From positions 2,108,001 to 2,172,000 of the forward strand of contig NZ_CP101988.1 of assembly GCF_024508335.1 (NCBI RefSeq): 64,000 nt of DNA, in the 5' to 3' direction. This stretch comes from Cellulomonas chengniuliangii (GTDB taxonomy: Bacteria > Actinomycetota > Actinomycetes > Actinomycetales > Cellulomonadaceae). The notes under the pieces are model-generated. The model was not told the origin of the DNA, did not search any database, and saw only the letters and a program-made list of their open reading frames with translations. Every line of letters starts with the position of its first letter. The stretch's first letter is position 1. The position numbers were made by a program, and so were the translations under genes. Below, in pieces: positions 56,142-64,000 of the stretch.

Positions 56142-57614
56142 TCAGCCGGCTGTGGCGCTGGCCCGGATCTCGCGGACGACGGTGACCTTGATCTCACCCG
56201 GGTAGGCGAGATCGGCCTCGATGTGCTTGGCGATGGCGACGGCGAGCTGCGGGAGCGCGTAGTCGTCGACCTCGGACGGCTCCACGACCACCCGGACCTC
56301 GCGGCCCGCGGACATGGCGAGAGCGCGGCGGACCCCCGCGTGGGCGGTGACGAGCTGCTCGAGCTTGTCCATGCGCTCGACGTACTGGTCGAGCTCCTCG
56401 CGGCGCGCGCCAGGACGGGCCGCGGAGATCGCGTCGGCCGCCTGCACGAGGACACCCTCGACCGTCTCGACCGGAACCTCGTCGTGATGGGCGGCGATGG
56501 CGTTGACGACCGCCGGCGACTCGCCATGCTGACGGGCGAGCTCGGCGCCGAGCTGGGCGTGGGTGCCCTGCTTCTCGGCGGTGAGGGCTTTACCGATGTC
56601 GTGCAGGAACGCCGCCCGGCGGGTGGCGGCGACGTCGGCGCCCACCTCGGCAGCCACCGCCCCGGCGATCAGGGCGCTCTCGACGAGGTGCTCGAGCACG
56701 TTCTGGCCGTAGGAGGTGCGCAGCCGGAGTCGGCCCATGGTGCGGACGAGCTCGGTGGCCAGGCCGTTCACCCCGGCCCGTTCCGCCGCCTCGTGGCCGG
56801 CGGCGAGGGTCCGCTCGTCGGCGCCGGCGACGGCCTCGGCGTAGGCGGCCTCGATGCGCTGCGGGTGGATGCGGCCGTCGGCCATGAGCGACTCGAGCGC
56901 GACCTGGGCGATCTCGCGGCGCTCGGCGTCGAAGCAGGACAGCACCACCGAGTCGGGGGTGTCGTCGATCAGCACGTTGACACCGGTGAGGGCCTCGAAG
57001 GTGCGGATGTTCCGCCCCTCCTTGCCGATGATCCGGCCCTTCATCTCCTCGGAGGGCAGGCGCAGCACGGTGATCGACGACTGGGCGCTGGTGGCCACCG
57101 CCGCCCGCTGCACCGCGGTGGCGACGATCCGCTTGGCCTTCGCCTCGGCGGTGCGCCGCGCGTGGGCCTCGGCGCGCCGCACCTGGGCCTCCGCCTCGTT
57201 CGTGGCGGCCTCCACCGTGCGGCGCACGAGCTCGGCTCGCGCCTCGTCAGTGGTCAGCCCTGCTGCGGACTCGAGCAGCTCGCGGGCGTGCTGCTCGGCG
57301 GCGGCGCGCTCGCTGGCGGTGCGCTCGCGGAGGGCCTCGAGCTCTGCCGACCGCCCCTGCAGCTCGCCCTCACGGTCTTTGAGGGCTCGACGCTCAGCCG
57401 CCAGCTCGTCTTCGCGCTCGGCCAATCGCGCAGTGCGGCGCTCCGCGTCAGCCAGCAGGGCTCGTGCCTCGCTGCGGATCTCCGCGACGTCCTTGGTCGC
57501 CTGCTCGCGCTGCGCGGTGGCCTCGCGTCGCGCGATCAGCACGAGCAGGAGCGCCACCAGGCACACGATCAGCAGGGCGACGACGATCCCGATCTCCCCG
57601 AACGGCACGGGCAC
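56142..57614 (-). CDS. rny: Ribonuclease Y
   Basis: Membrane-anchored endoribonuclease that starts mRNA decay. The 490-residue product has an N-terminal transmembrane helix (9-28), a long Glu/Ala/Arg coiled coil (about 30-170), a KH domain (about 185-245, MKGRIIGKEGRNIRTFEALT) and the HD domain with LHDIGK and AAHHDEVP. It is slightly shorter than B. subtilis RNase Y (520). GTG start with GGAGG at the right distance. It lies downstream of recX (152-base gap), an order conserved in actinobacteria. Confidence 0.94.
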   Translation of the reverse strand: MPVPFGEIGIVVALLIVCLVALLLVLIARREATAQREQATKDVAEIRSEARALLADAERRTARLAEREDELAAERRALKDREGELQGRSAELEALRERTASERAAAEQHARELLESAAGLTTDEARAELVRRTVEAATNEAEAQVRRAEAHARRTAEAKAKRIVATAVQRAAVATSAQSSITVLRLPSEEMKGRIIGKEGRNIRTFEALTGVNVLIDDTPDSVVLSCFDAERREIAQVALESLMADGRIHPQRIEAAYAEAVAGADERTLAAGHEAAERAGVNGLATELVRTMGRLRLRTSYGQNVLEHLVESALIAGAVAAEVGADVAATRRAAFLHDIGKALTAEKQGTHAQLGAELARQHGESPAVVNAIAAHHDEVPVETVEGVLVQAADAISAARPGARREELDQYVERMDKLEQLVTAHAGVRRALAMSAGREVRVVVEPSEVDDYALPQLAVAIAKHIEADLAYPGEIKVTVVREIRASATAG

Positions 57615-57766
57615 CTCCAGGACTCATTGGCCGGGTCTCGGCATCCACGGTGGTTGTCGGCCAGTCAGGCGCCATTCTCCCCCACCGACCAGCGCCGCAG
57701 GTCAGGGTTCCATCCCTCGATCACGATCACGGGGATATCACCTGGTCTGGGAGGTTGGACGGCGGC

Positions 57767-58345
57767 TCAGTCAACCGGTGCGAAACCCTCGTCCTCGACG
57801 TCCGCGCCCTCAGCGGCGAGCTCCTCACGGACGAGCATGCTGACCAGGCCGGGCGGGTAGCCCTTGCGTCCTAGGGCCGCGAACGTCCGCCGGGCGCGCA
57901 CCTGCGGGTCGAGGCCACGGGTCGACGCCAGTCGCTTGCGCACGAGGGCGCGCGCCGCCTGCGCCTCCTGGGCGTCGTCCACCTCGTCCAGGGCTGCCAG
58001 CGCGAGGTCGTCGTCGATGCCGCGGCGACGGAGCTCGACGCTGATCGCGCGCCGTGACAAGCCGCGCTCGGCATGACGAGTCCGCACGAGCATCCGCGCG
58101 TACTCCTCGTCGTCGATCAGGCCGACCTCGGTGAACCGGTCGAGCACCGCCTCGGCGACCTCGACGGGCACATCCTTGGCGGCCATCGCCTCGGCCAGCT
58201 GCGCCCTGCTGCGCGCTGAGTGGTTCAGCAGCCGCAGCGCGATGGCGCGGGCCACCTGCTCCGGATCGGCCTCGACGTCCTGGCCCGCCGACCGCGGCGC
58301 GGGAGGCTCCTGGCCTCCCGCGCCGCGACGTCGTCCGTGCCCCAC
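57767..58345 (-). CDS. recX: Regulatory protein RecX
   Basis: Small modulator that inhibits RecA filament growth. The 192-residue product has the three-helix RecX repeats: VARAIALRLLNHSARSRAQL, VLDRFTEVGLIDDEEYARML, HAERGLSRRAISVELRRRGI, and KRLASTRGLDPQVRARRTFA toward the end. GTG at 58345 is one base after the recA TGA, so translation is coupled; a longer frame overlapping recA by 110 bases is less likely. The N-terminal 25 residues are basic and Gly/Pro-rich. Confidence 0.9.
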   Translation of the reverse strand: MGHGRRRGAGGQEPPAPRSAGQDVEADPEQVARAIALRLLNHSARSRAQLAEAMAAKDVPVEVAEAVLDRFTEVGLIDDEEYARMLVRTRHAERGLSRRAISVELRRRGIDDDLALAALDEVDDAQEAQAARALVRKRLASTRGLDPQVRARRTFAALGRKGYPPGLVSMLVREELAAEGADVEDEGFAPVD

Positions 58346-58346
58346 C

Positions 58347-59387
58347 TCAGAAGTCGACCTTGCCCTCAGCCTCGGCCGGGGCAGTGACCTGCGGGCCGAT
58401 GCCGAGCTTCTCCTTGATCTTCTTCTCGATCTCCGCGGCGAGGTCCGGGTTGTCACGCAGGAAGGCGCGCGAGTTCTCCTTGCCCTGGCCCAGCTGGTCG
58501 CCCTCGTAGGTGAACCAGGATCCCGACTTGCGCACGATGCCGTGCTCGACGCCCATGTCGATCAGGCTGCCCTCACGGGAGATGCCGACGCCGTACATGA
58601 TGTCGAACTCGGCCTGCTTGAACGGCGGGGCCATCTTGTTCTTGACGACCTTGACTCGGGTGCGGTTGCCGACGGCGTCGGTGCCCTCCTTGAGGGTCTC
58701 GATGCGACGGATGTCGAGGCGCACCGAGGCGTAGAACTTCAACGCCTTGCCACCCGTGGTGGTCTCCGGGGAGCCGAAGAACACGCCGATCTTCTCGCGG
58801 AGCTGGTTGATGAAGATCGCGGTGGTGCCCGACGAGTTCAGGGCGCCGGTGATCTTGCGGAGCGCCTGCGACATCAGGCGGGCCTGGAGGCCGACGTGGG
58901 AGTCGCCCATCTCGCCCTCGATCTCCGCCTTGGGCACGAGCGCCGCCACGGAGTCGATGACCACGATGTCGATCGCGCCGGAGCGGATCAGCATGTCCAT
59001 GATCTCGAGCGCCTGCTCGCCGGTGTCCGGCTGCGAGACCAGCAGCGCGTCGGTGTCGACGCCCAGCTTCTTGGCGTACTCCGGGTCCAGCGCGTGCTCG
59101 GCGTCGATGAACGCCGCGATGCCGCCTGCGCGCTGGGCGTTGGCCACGGCGTGCAGCGCGACGGTGGTCTTGCCGGAGGACTCGGGGCCGTAGATCTCGA
59201 CCACGCGGCCGCGCGGGAGCCCGCCGATGCCGAGCGCGATGTCGAGGGCGATCGACCCCGTGGGGATCACCTCGACCGGGGCGCGGCCGTCATCGCCGAG
59301 GCGCATGATCGAGCCCTTGCCGAACTGCCGGTCGATCTGTCCGAGCGCGGCCTCGAGAGCCTTCGCGCGGTCCTGGGGAGCTGCCAT
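58347..59387 (-). CDS. recA: Recombinase RecA
   Basis: DNA-dependent ATPase for homologous recombination and the co-protease that triggers LexA self-cleavage. The 346-residue product has Walker [10 protein letters not shown] (67-75), the MAW-like Walker [21 protein letters not shown] split by L1, L2 region [20 protein letters not shown] with [19 protein letters not shown], and C-terminal acidic tail. ATG at 59387 is used because AAGGTG is well spaced; a GTG three codons upstream also exists. Transcribed from an SOS promoter at 59561-59588. Confidence 0.97.
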   Translation of the reverse strand: MAAPQDRAKALEAALGQIDRQFGKGSIMRLGDDGRAPVEVIPTGSIALDIALGIGGLPRGRVVEIYGPESSGKTTVALHAVANAQRAGGIAAFIDAEHALDPEYAKKLGVDTDALLVSQPDTGEQALEIMDMLIRSGAIDIVVIDSVAALVPKAEIEGEMGDSHVGLQARLMSQALRKITGALNSSGTTAIFINQLREKIGVFFGSPETTTGGKALKFYASVRLDIRRIETLKEGTDAVGNRTRVKVVKNKMAPPFKQAEFDIMYGVGISREGSLIDMGVEHGIVRKSGSWFTYEGDQLGQGKENSRAFLRDNPDLAAEIEKKIKEKLGIGPQVTAPAEAEGKVDF

Positions 59388-59560
59388 CTTCGTCACACCT
59401 TGTCGTCTCAGGCAGCGTCGCGCTGCTCGTCATAGGGGCTGGTCTGTCGACTGCGAGAGACGCTATGCCCGACCACCGACATGCGTCTGAGCCCTGTCCA
59501 CAGGCGGTGGGCGGGCGCTCCGCTCACCGTGCCTGAGGACGCTCTGTTCCTCACCAACCC

Positions 59561-59588
59561 AGCGTAACCGAACATCTGTTCGAGACAA
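59561..59588 (-). promoter_or_regulatory. recA promoter
   Basis: On the minus strand TTGTCT (59588-59583) and TACGCT (59566-59561) are 16 bases apart, with the LexA box in the spacer. This gives recA a leader of about 170 bases. Confidence 0.6.
59568..59583. promoter_or_regulatory. LexA box of recA
   Basis: CCGAAC-ATCT-GTTCGA differs from the consensus palindrome in the first base only. Confidence 0.88.
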
Positions 59589-59620
59589 GCGCGTGCCCCG
59601 CGTGTCGCGGCCGGGCGTGG

Positions 59621-60403
59621 TCAGTGGGCGACCGGGACCTCCACGGCCTCCCCCGGCTGCAGGACCAGGGCCGTGCAGCCGGGCGCCGTCCGCTCGAGCG
59701 CCACGGCGAAAGCGGCTCCCGCGCGCTCCATCCACCCCGGGGGGAGGCGACGGCCCGCCGGCGCGTGCAGCGTGCCCCAGTGGATCGGCATCGCGAACGA
59801 CGCGCCTGCCAAGGCGCACGCCCGGGCCGCCTCGACCGGTCCCAGGTGCCCGCCGGACAGCCGCGGTCCCCAGCCGCCGACCGGCACGAGCGCCACGTCG
59901 ATCGGCCGCCCCGCCTCCGCGGCGAGGTCCGCCATCTCGGGGAACGGCCCGGTGTCGCCCGCGAACCACACCGTGGCCGAGGGCCCTGAGACCAAGAAGC
60001 CGGTCGCCGCGTTGGGCCGGTGCGGCATCGGCCGCTCGCCGTGCACCGCGCGCGTGGTGCGGACCCGGACCTCTGACCCCGGCGCCTGCCACCACCGCCC
60101 CGGCGGCAGCCCGTGTGAGCCCGGGATGCCGCGGCGCCGCAACCACGCGGCGTTCGCCGGCGCGGAGAGCACCGGCGCGTCCCGCACCAGGCGCAGCGAC
60201 CCGAGCTCGGCGTGATCGTGGTGCAGGTGGGAGACCAGCACGGCGTCGGGGTCCTCCCAGCTGGCGGCGCGGGGAGTCACTCCGAGGCGACGCAGCAGCC
60301 CGGCGTGCCGGCGCAGCAACGGGTCGGTGAGCACCCGGGCGCCGTCGAGGTCGAGCACCGCGCTGGCATGCCCGAGCCAGGTGATCCGCAGCCCGGGCGT
60401 CAT
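59621..60403 (-). CDS. MBL-fold metallohydrolase (UlaG/YycJ-like)
   Basis: A 260-residue metallo-beta-lactamase-fold protein. It opens LRITWLGHASAVLDLDG and contains the metal motif HLHHDH (His59, His61, Asp63, His64), FAGDTGPF for the bridging Asp and MPIHWGTLHAP near the C-terminus, the arrangement of UlaG-like and N-acylphosphatidylethanolamine phospholipase D-like hydrolases. All metal ligands seem present. Substrate unknown. ATG overlaps the phosphodiesterase gene stop (ATGA), so the two are coupled. Confidence 0.88.
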   Translation of the reverse strand: MTPGLRITWLGHASAVLDLDGARVLTDPLLRRHAGLLRRLGVTPRAASWEDPDAVLVSHLHHDHAELGSLRLVRDAPVLSAPANAAWLRRRGIPGSHGLPPGRWWQAPGSEVRVRTTRAVHGERPMPHRPNAATGFLVSGPSATVWFAGDTGPFPEMADLAAEAGRPIDVALVPVGGWGPRLSGGHLGPVEAARACALAGASFAMPIHWGTLHAPAGRRLPPGWMERAGAAFAVALERTAPGCTALVLQPGEAVEVPVAH

Positions 60404-62619
60404 GACCGCAGGCCCAGCTGCTCGGCCCAGCGGACGAGCTGGACGTGGACCCCCTCGGAGCCCACGATCATCGGCGCGCCGCCCACGTCCTCGAGGAGGT
60501 CCTCGTCCACCTCGAGCTCCACCGGGTGCACCAGCACCGCGACGTTCTGCTCCCCGCCCAGGCCGCCGTGCGAGCCGACCAGCCCTTCGAACGCGTGCAC
60601 GTGCCCGGTGGGCTCCACCGAGGAGACCAGGAGCAGGTCGCCGGTGTGCGGGAGGCGCCCGGCCCGGGCCAGGTCGGCGCGTGCCCGTGGTCCCAAGGGC
60701 ACGAGCGGGTCCTCGCCCTCGGCCGCCTCGTCCTGCTCGAGGAGCACCAGCCCGCGCGGCCCCACCGCGACTAGTCCCCGGGTCGCGGTGTCGACGACCA
60801 CGGCGCCGACGCCCGGCGTCGCCGCGAGCCCTGCGACCAGTCCCGGCCAGTGCTCCTGGACCTCCTCGAGCACGAGGCGGCGCGGCGAGCCGGGGAACCA
60901 CACGAGCCCCAGGTTGCCGGACGCCGCGACCGCGATCTCGGCCGGCTCCTGCGGGGCCGGGCGGCCCGAGCGCCCACCGGAGGACCCGTCCCCCGACCGG
61001 CCGCCGTCCCGCCGGGCGCCGTCTCGGCGGGCGCCATCACGTCGGGCGCCATCACGTCGGACGCCATGGCCCTCCGCGTCCGGGCCCAGCATGACGGGCC
61101 GGCGATCCCCTGCCCGTCCGAACACCGAGGTGAGCAGCGCGTTGACCGGCCCCCACGCCTCGCCCGCCTCCGCCTGCACCGCGGTGGCGTCGGGCTCATC
61201 CATCAACGCCCGCACGGTGTCGAGCAGGCTGCGCCCGGTGACCTGCTCGAACGTCGCGCCGAGGGACTGCCCGTGGTCCGACAGCACGACCACGCGGTAG
61301 TCGCGGCCCGCGACGGGAAGGACGCGCTCGAGCACGCCGATCACACGGTCGAGGCCTTCGAGCGCCCGCAGCGCCTCGGGGCGTGTGGGCCCGGCGTGGT
61401 GCGCGATCTCGTCGTAGTCCACCAGGTCGACGAAGATCGTGGGCGTCCCACGCACCAGGTGCTGCGCGACCAGCGCCGTGTTGAGGTCCCGGAGCAGGAC
61501 GTTCGACACCCCGCGCAGGATCACGTACCAGCCGGCGCGGGACACCCGCGGCTCGACGCCCCGGACCTTCTGGCGGCGTGCCTGGTACAGCTCCTTGACC
61601 ATCTCGCCGACGCTGAGGATCAGGGCGCGGGCGACGACGAACGGGCTCGCGAAGAACCGCAGGTACGACGTGCCGGGTCCCAGCCCGGCACGCCGGCCGT
61701 CCGGGCCCGGGGTGCGGCTGCGGCTCATCACCAGCTGGTTGACCGCCGCGTCGCCCGAGAACATCGTCGAGATGGCGGCGCCACCGCCCGCGAGGAGCCC
61801 CTTGCCGGTGGCGAGCCGCTCCTCGACGATCCCCGCGTCCACGGGGTGGTTCGTCACGACCATCCGGCCCAGCCCGCGGTCCCACCAGCGGAAGGCCGGG
61901 ATCTGGGTGGAGTCCCCGTGCAGCAGGCCAGCCTGGCTGGCGGGCGTCGTCGAGGGGACCCGGGCCCACCACCGCTGACTCCGGTGGGCGCCCTGGTGGA
62001 TCCATCGCGCCAGGGTGGGGGCGAGTCCGCCCTCGATCGCCTGCTCGAGCACCGCGGCGCCCAGGCCGTCCAGCTGCACCACCAGCAGGCCCGGCTCGCG
62101 GTGGTCGGCCCCCGACCTGGCGGGCGCGGCGCCGGCGCGGCGGGCCTGCGCGCGGGCTCGGCGCAGCACGTCGGCGATCACGTACTCGCTGTCGTTCACG
62201 CCCCAGAGCCAGCGCCCGACGGCCATCACCAGCGCGGCGATCAGCAGCACCGGCGCCACCGACCAGGTCGACGCCAGCTCCACGCCGGGCACGAGCCGGA
62301 GCCCGAGCCACAGCACCGCGACCTGGGCGGTGAGGCCGGCCACGAGCGCCCCCATCGCGCCGGCCACGCGCGCGAGCAGCCGCAGCGGGGCGCGGAGCAG
62401 CAGGTCGCCCAACGCCACCACCACGGCCACGAGCAGCACCGAGAACGGGTTGTCGGCGCGGACGCCGTCCACCACGGCGATCGCGACGGCCAGGCCCGCG
62501 GCTGTGGTCACCAGGCTGAGCGCGGCGTCGGCGGCGTCGCCCACGGTCGGCGACCACGCGCGGCGCCCGTCCGCCGGCCCGCCGGCGCTCACCGGCGTGG
62601 CCCCCTCGACGCGCCCCAC
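60400..62619 (-). CDS. Membrane protein with alkaline-phosphatase-superfamily phosphodiesterase domain
   Basis: A 739-residue protein: about four transmembrane helices (residues 30-140) of the type annotated as phage holin family, then an alkaline-phosphatase/phosphodiesterase domain with metal-site motifs LLVVQLDGLG, PSTTPASQAGLLHGD, VDLVDYDEIAHHAG and VVLSDHGQS. Between about residues 518 and 545 an ARRDG tetrad repeat interrupts the domain (see the repeat entry). Active residues look intact. Probably acts on a lipid- or glycan-phosphate at the membrane; substrate unknown. One base separates it from DUF3046. Confidence 0.83.
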   Translation of the reverse strand: MGRVEGATPVSAGGPADGRRAWSPTVGDAADAALSLVTTAAGLAVAIAVVDGVRADNPFSVLLVAVVVALGDLLLRAPLRLLARVAGAMGALVAGLTAQVAVLWLGLRLVPGVELASTWSVAPVLLIAALVMAVGRWLWGVNDSEYVIADVLRRARAQARRAGAAPARSGADHREPGLLVVQLDGLGAAVLEQAIEGGLAPTLARWIHQGAHRSQRWWARVPSTTPASQAGLLHGDSTQIPAFRWWDRGLGRMVVTNHPVDAGIVEERLATGKGLLAGGGAAISTMFSGDAAVNQLVMSRSRTPGPDGRRAGLGPGTSYLRFFASPFVVARALILSVGEMVKELYQARRQKVRGVEPRVSRAGWYVILRGVSNVLLRDLNTALVAQHLVRGTPTIFVDLVDYDEIAHHAGPTRPEALRALEGLDRVIGVLERVLPVAGRDYRVVVLSDHGQSLGATFEQVTGRSLLDTVRALMDEPDATAVQAEAGEAWGPVNALLTSVFGRAGDRRPVMLGPDAEGHGVRRDGARRDGARRDGARRDGGRSGDGSSGGRSGRPAPQEPAEIAVAASGNLGLVWFPGSPRRLVLEEVQEHWPGLVAGLAATPGVGAVVVDTATRGLVAVGPRGLVLLEQDEAAEGEDPLVPLGPRARADLARAGRLPHTGDLLLVSSVEPTGHVHAFEGLVGSHGGLGGEQNVAVLVHPVELEVDEDLLEDVGGAPMIVGSEGVHVQLVRWAEQLGLRS
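61002..61061. repeat. Four 15-bp tandem repeats inside the phosphodiesterase gene
   Basis: Units start at 61002, 61017, 61032 and 61047; the last two differ in one base. Each encodes five residues (ARRDG on the minus strand), so copy number can change without a frameshift. Confidence 0.85.
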
Positions 62620-62620
62620 G

Positions 62621-62851
62621 TCATCGACGGCGCGGCGGGGCCTGACGCGCCGAGCCCCACCGCTGCGGCTCCGGCACCTCCAGCTCGTCGCACAGCGCGT
62701 GCCACACGTCGCGCGGCTCCACGCCGTCGTCGAGCGCCTGCACGGGCGTCATGTTGCCGAGCCCGGGGATGACCAGGTCGCGGGTGAGCGCCCGGCCGTG
62801 GGCAGAGCCCAGCACCTCGTCGACCAGCTGCCAGAACTCACGAAAGCGCAC
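62621..62851 (-). CDS. DUF3046 protein
   Basis: A 76-residue actinobacterial protein beginning VRFREFWQLVDEVLGSAHGR with GNMTPVQALDDGVEPRDVWH in the middle and a short basic end. The family has no known function and is usually found between lhr-like and recA genes, as here. GTG at 62851 matches the conserved family start. First gene of a unit with the phosphodiesterase and MBL genes, divergent from lhr. Confidence 0.86.
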   Translation of the reverse strand: MRFREFWQLVDEVLGSAHGRALTRDLVIPGLGNMTPVQALDDGVEPRDVWHALCDELEVPEPQRWGSARQAPPRRR

Positions 62852-62990
62852 GACTCCAGAGTGCCACCCCGCGGAGGACGTGCGCGCCGCGGGCCCGCAG
62901 ACGGGTTCGCGAGCGCCACGAACGCTGATCCCACCCGCTGCGCGCGGGGTGGGCCCGGCGGCTGTGGGTGGCGGGGACGACAATGGGCCG

Positions 62991-64000
62991 GTGGACGACC
63001 ATCCCGACGTGCTCGCGCGCTTCTCCGCGCCCACCCGCGAGTGGTTCGCCGGCGCCTTCGACGCGCCGACGGCCGCTCAGCGGGGCGCCTGGGACGCGAT
63101 CTCGTCCGGTGAGCACTCCCTGGTGGTCGCCCCGACGGGGTCTGGCAAGACGCTGGCGGCATTCCTGTGGTCCCTCGACCACCTGCTCACGTCGGACCCT
63201 GACGAGGTCCCCGCCCCAGAGCGGTGCCGTGTGCTCTACGTCTCGCCGCTCAAGGCCTTGGCCACGGACGTCGAGCGCAACCTGCGCTCACCGCTGGTGG
63301 GCATCCGCCAGGCGGCGACGCGGCTGGGCCGGGAGCTGCCCGAGGTCACCGTGGGGGTGCGCACCGGTGACACTCCCCCGTCGGAGCGGCGCTCGTTCGC
63401 GACGCGTCCGCCGGACATCCTCATCACCACGCCCGAGTCGCTGTTCCTCGTGCTGACCTCGGCCGCGCGCGCGGGGCTCGCCGGGGTGCGCACAGTCATC
63501 CTCGACGAGATCCACGCGGTGGCGGGGACCAAGCGCGGCACGCACCTGGCGGTGTCCCTCGAACGGCTCGACGCGCTGCTGGACCGCCCCGGCGGGCCCG
63601 GCCCCGCTCAGCGGGTCGGGCTGTCCGCCACGGTCCGGCCCGTCGACGCCGTCGCCGGCTTCCTCGGCGGATCCCGGCCGCAGGCCCAGGGCGGGAGGCG
63701 CGTCGTCGTGGTGCAGCCCCCCTCGACCAAGCGCATCGACGTGGACGTGGTGGTGCCCGTTCCCGACCTCGGGGACCTGGGCGCCGTCACCCGGCCCGCG
63801 GTCTCCGAGGACGGCACGCCGCTCCCCCCGCTGCCGCCTGGGGAGGTGGACCTCACCGGGTCCGCCGCAGGGTCGGCGCCCCGGCCGTCCATCTGGCCGC
63901 ACGTCGAGGAGCGCGTCGTCGACCTCGTCGCCGACCACCGCTCGACCCTGGTGTTCACCAACTCGCGGCGCGGCGCCGAGCGGCTCACCGCGCGCATGAA
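62991..64000 (+). CDS. lhr: Lhr-like ATP-dependent helicase, N-terminal part (3' end off the window)
   Basis: Large superfamily 2 helicase linked to DNA repair. The visible 336 residues begin VDDHPDVLARFSAPTREWFA and show motif Q-like FDAPTAAQRGAW, Walker A APTGSGKT, Ia SPLKALATDVERNL, Ib TTPESLFLVL, the DEIH box VILDEIHAVAGTKRG, and motif III GLSATVRP. The second RecA domain begins at STLVFTNSRRGAERL at the edge. GTG at 62991 is the first in-frame start near the conserved region; its ribosome site is weak. The full protein is normally about 1500 residues. Confidence 0.93.
   Translation, partial: MDDHPDVLARFSAPTREWFAGAFDAPTAAQRGAWDAISSGEHSLVVAPTGSGKTLAAFLWSLDHLLTSDPDEVPAPERCRVLYVSPLKALATDVERNLRSPLVGIRQAATRLGRELPEVTVGVRTGDTPPSERRSFATRPPDILITTPESLFLVLTSAARAGLAGVRTVILDEIHAVAGTKRGTHLAVSLERLDALLDRPGGPGPAQRVGLSATVRPVDAVAGFLGGSRPQAQGGRRVVVVQPPSTKRIDVDVVVPVPDLGDLGAVTRPAVSEDGTPLPPLPPGEVDLTGSAAGSAPRPSIWPHVEERVVDLVADHRSTLVFTNSRRGAERLTARM

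Overview
The window is chromosomal DNA from a high-GC actinobacterium. The G+C bias at third codon positions, frequent GTG starts, the actinobacterial gene orders (dcw cluster; lexA next to a LysM gene and nrdR; recA-recX-rny; DUF3046 beside lhr; miaA-dapF) and the LexA-box type (TCGAAC-N4-GTTCGA) all point to Micrococcales. The family Cellulomonadaceae is my best guess from gene content; I have no database match. No mobile element, CRISPR array, rRNA or tRNA gene was seen, and the region reads as ordinary vertically inherited core genome.

Positions 1-16374 hold the division and cell-wall (dcw) cluster on the minus strand: mraZ, rsmH, an ftsL-like gene, ftsI, murE, murF, mraY, murD, ftsW, a single ORF that encodes both MurG and MurC, ftsQ and the 5' part of ftsZ. 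Most junctions are 4-base ATGA/GTGA overlaps. Upstream of mraZ are three GTGGAG repeats at exact 10-base spacing, the pattern of a MraZ operator. Similar repeats in the opposite orientation face the divergent moxR gene. Positions 16375-20896 hold that plus-strand operon: MoxR ATPase, DUF58 protein and TgpA-like transglutaminase.

Positions 21116-33267 mix DNA-damage, stress and housekeeping genes: a DUF3040 membrane protein, dinB with a HEPN-like partner gene behind a LexA box, a spermidine-synthase-like methyltransferase, a cold-shock protein, a PAC2 protein, a three-gene signalling operon (receiver-PP2C phosphatase, CHASE3 histidine kinase, stand-alone receiver), a HelR/HelD-type RNA polymerase-associated helicase, serA and DUF5302.

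Positions 33460-44497 hold an aldo/keto reductase, a fatty acyl-CoA ligase, nrdR, a LysM protein (likely SOS division inhibitor) divergent from lexA with three LexA-like boxes between them, a small Rho_N/SAP-like protein, L-lactate dehydrogenase, DinG-type helicase, hflX and an RsmC-like methyltransferase. Positions 44534-51650 hold a thioredoxin-like protein, dapF, miaA and a dioxygenase-fold protein in one tightly overlapping operon, then a broken HAD hydrolase gene, three YbjN paralogues and miaB. Positions 51789-55152 encode a complete GluABCD-type amino-acid ABC importer. The rest is an SDR oxidoreductase, rny, recX, recA with its own LexA box, an MBL-fold hydrolase, a membrane phosphodiesterase/alkaline-phosphatase-superfamily protein, DUF3046 and the start of lhr.

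Two themes link the regions. Septal wall synthesis is concentrated in the dcw block. An SOS network (lexA, recA, dinB-HEPN, LysM inhibitor) is spread over four sites with recognisable boxes and could connect DNA damage to arrest of that division machinery. The most unusual observations are the MurG-MurC fusion, the MraZ-like repeats in front of moxR, the SOS-controlled HEPN-dinB pair and the HAD pseudogene.
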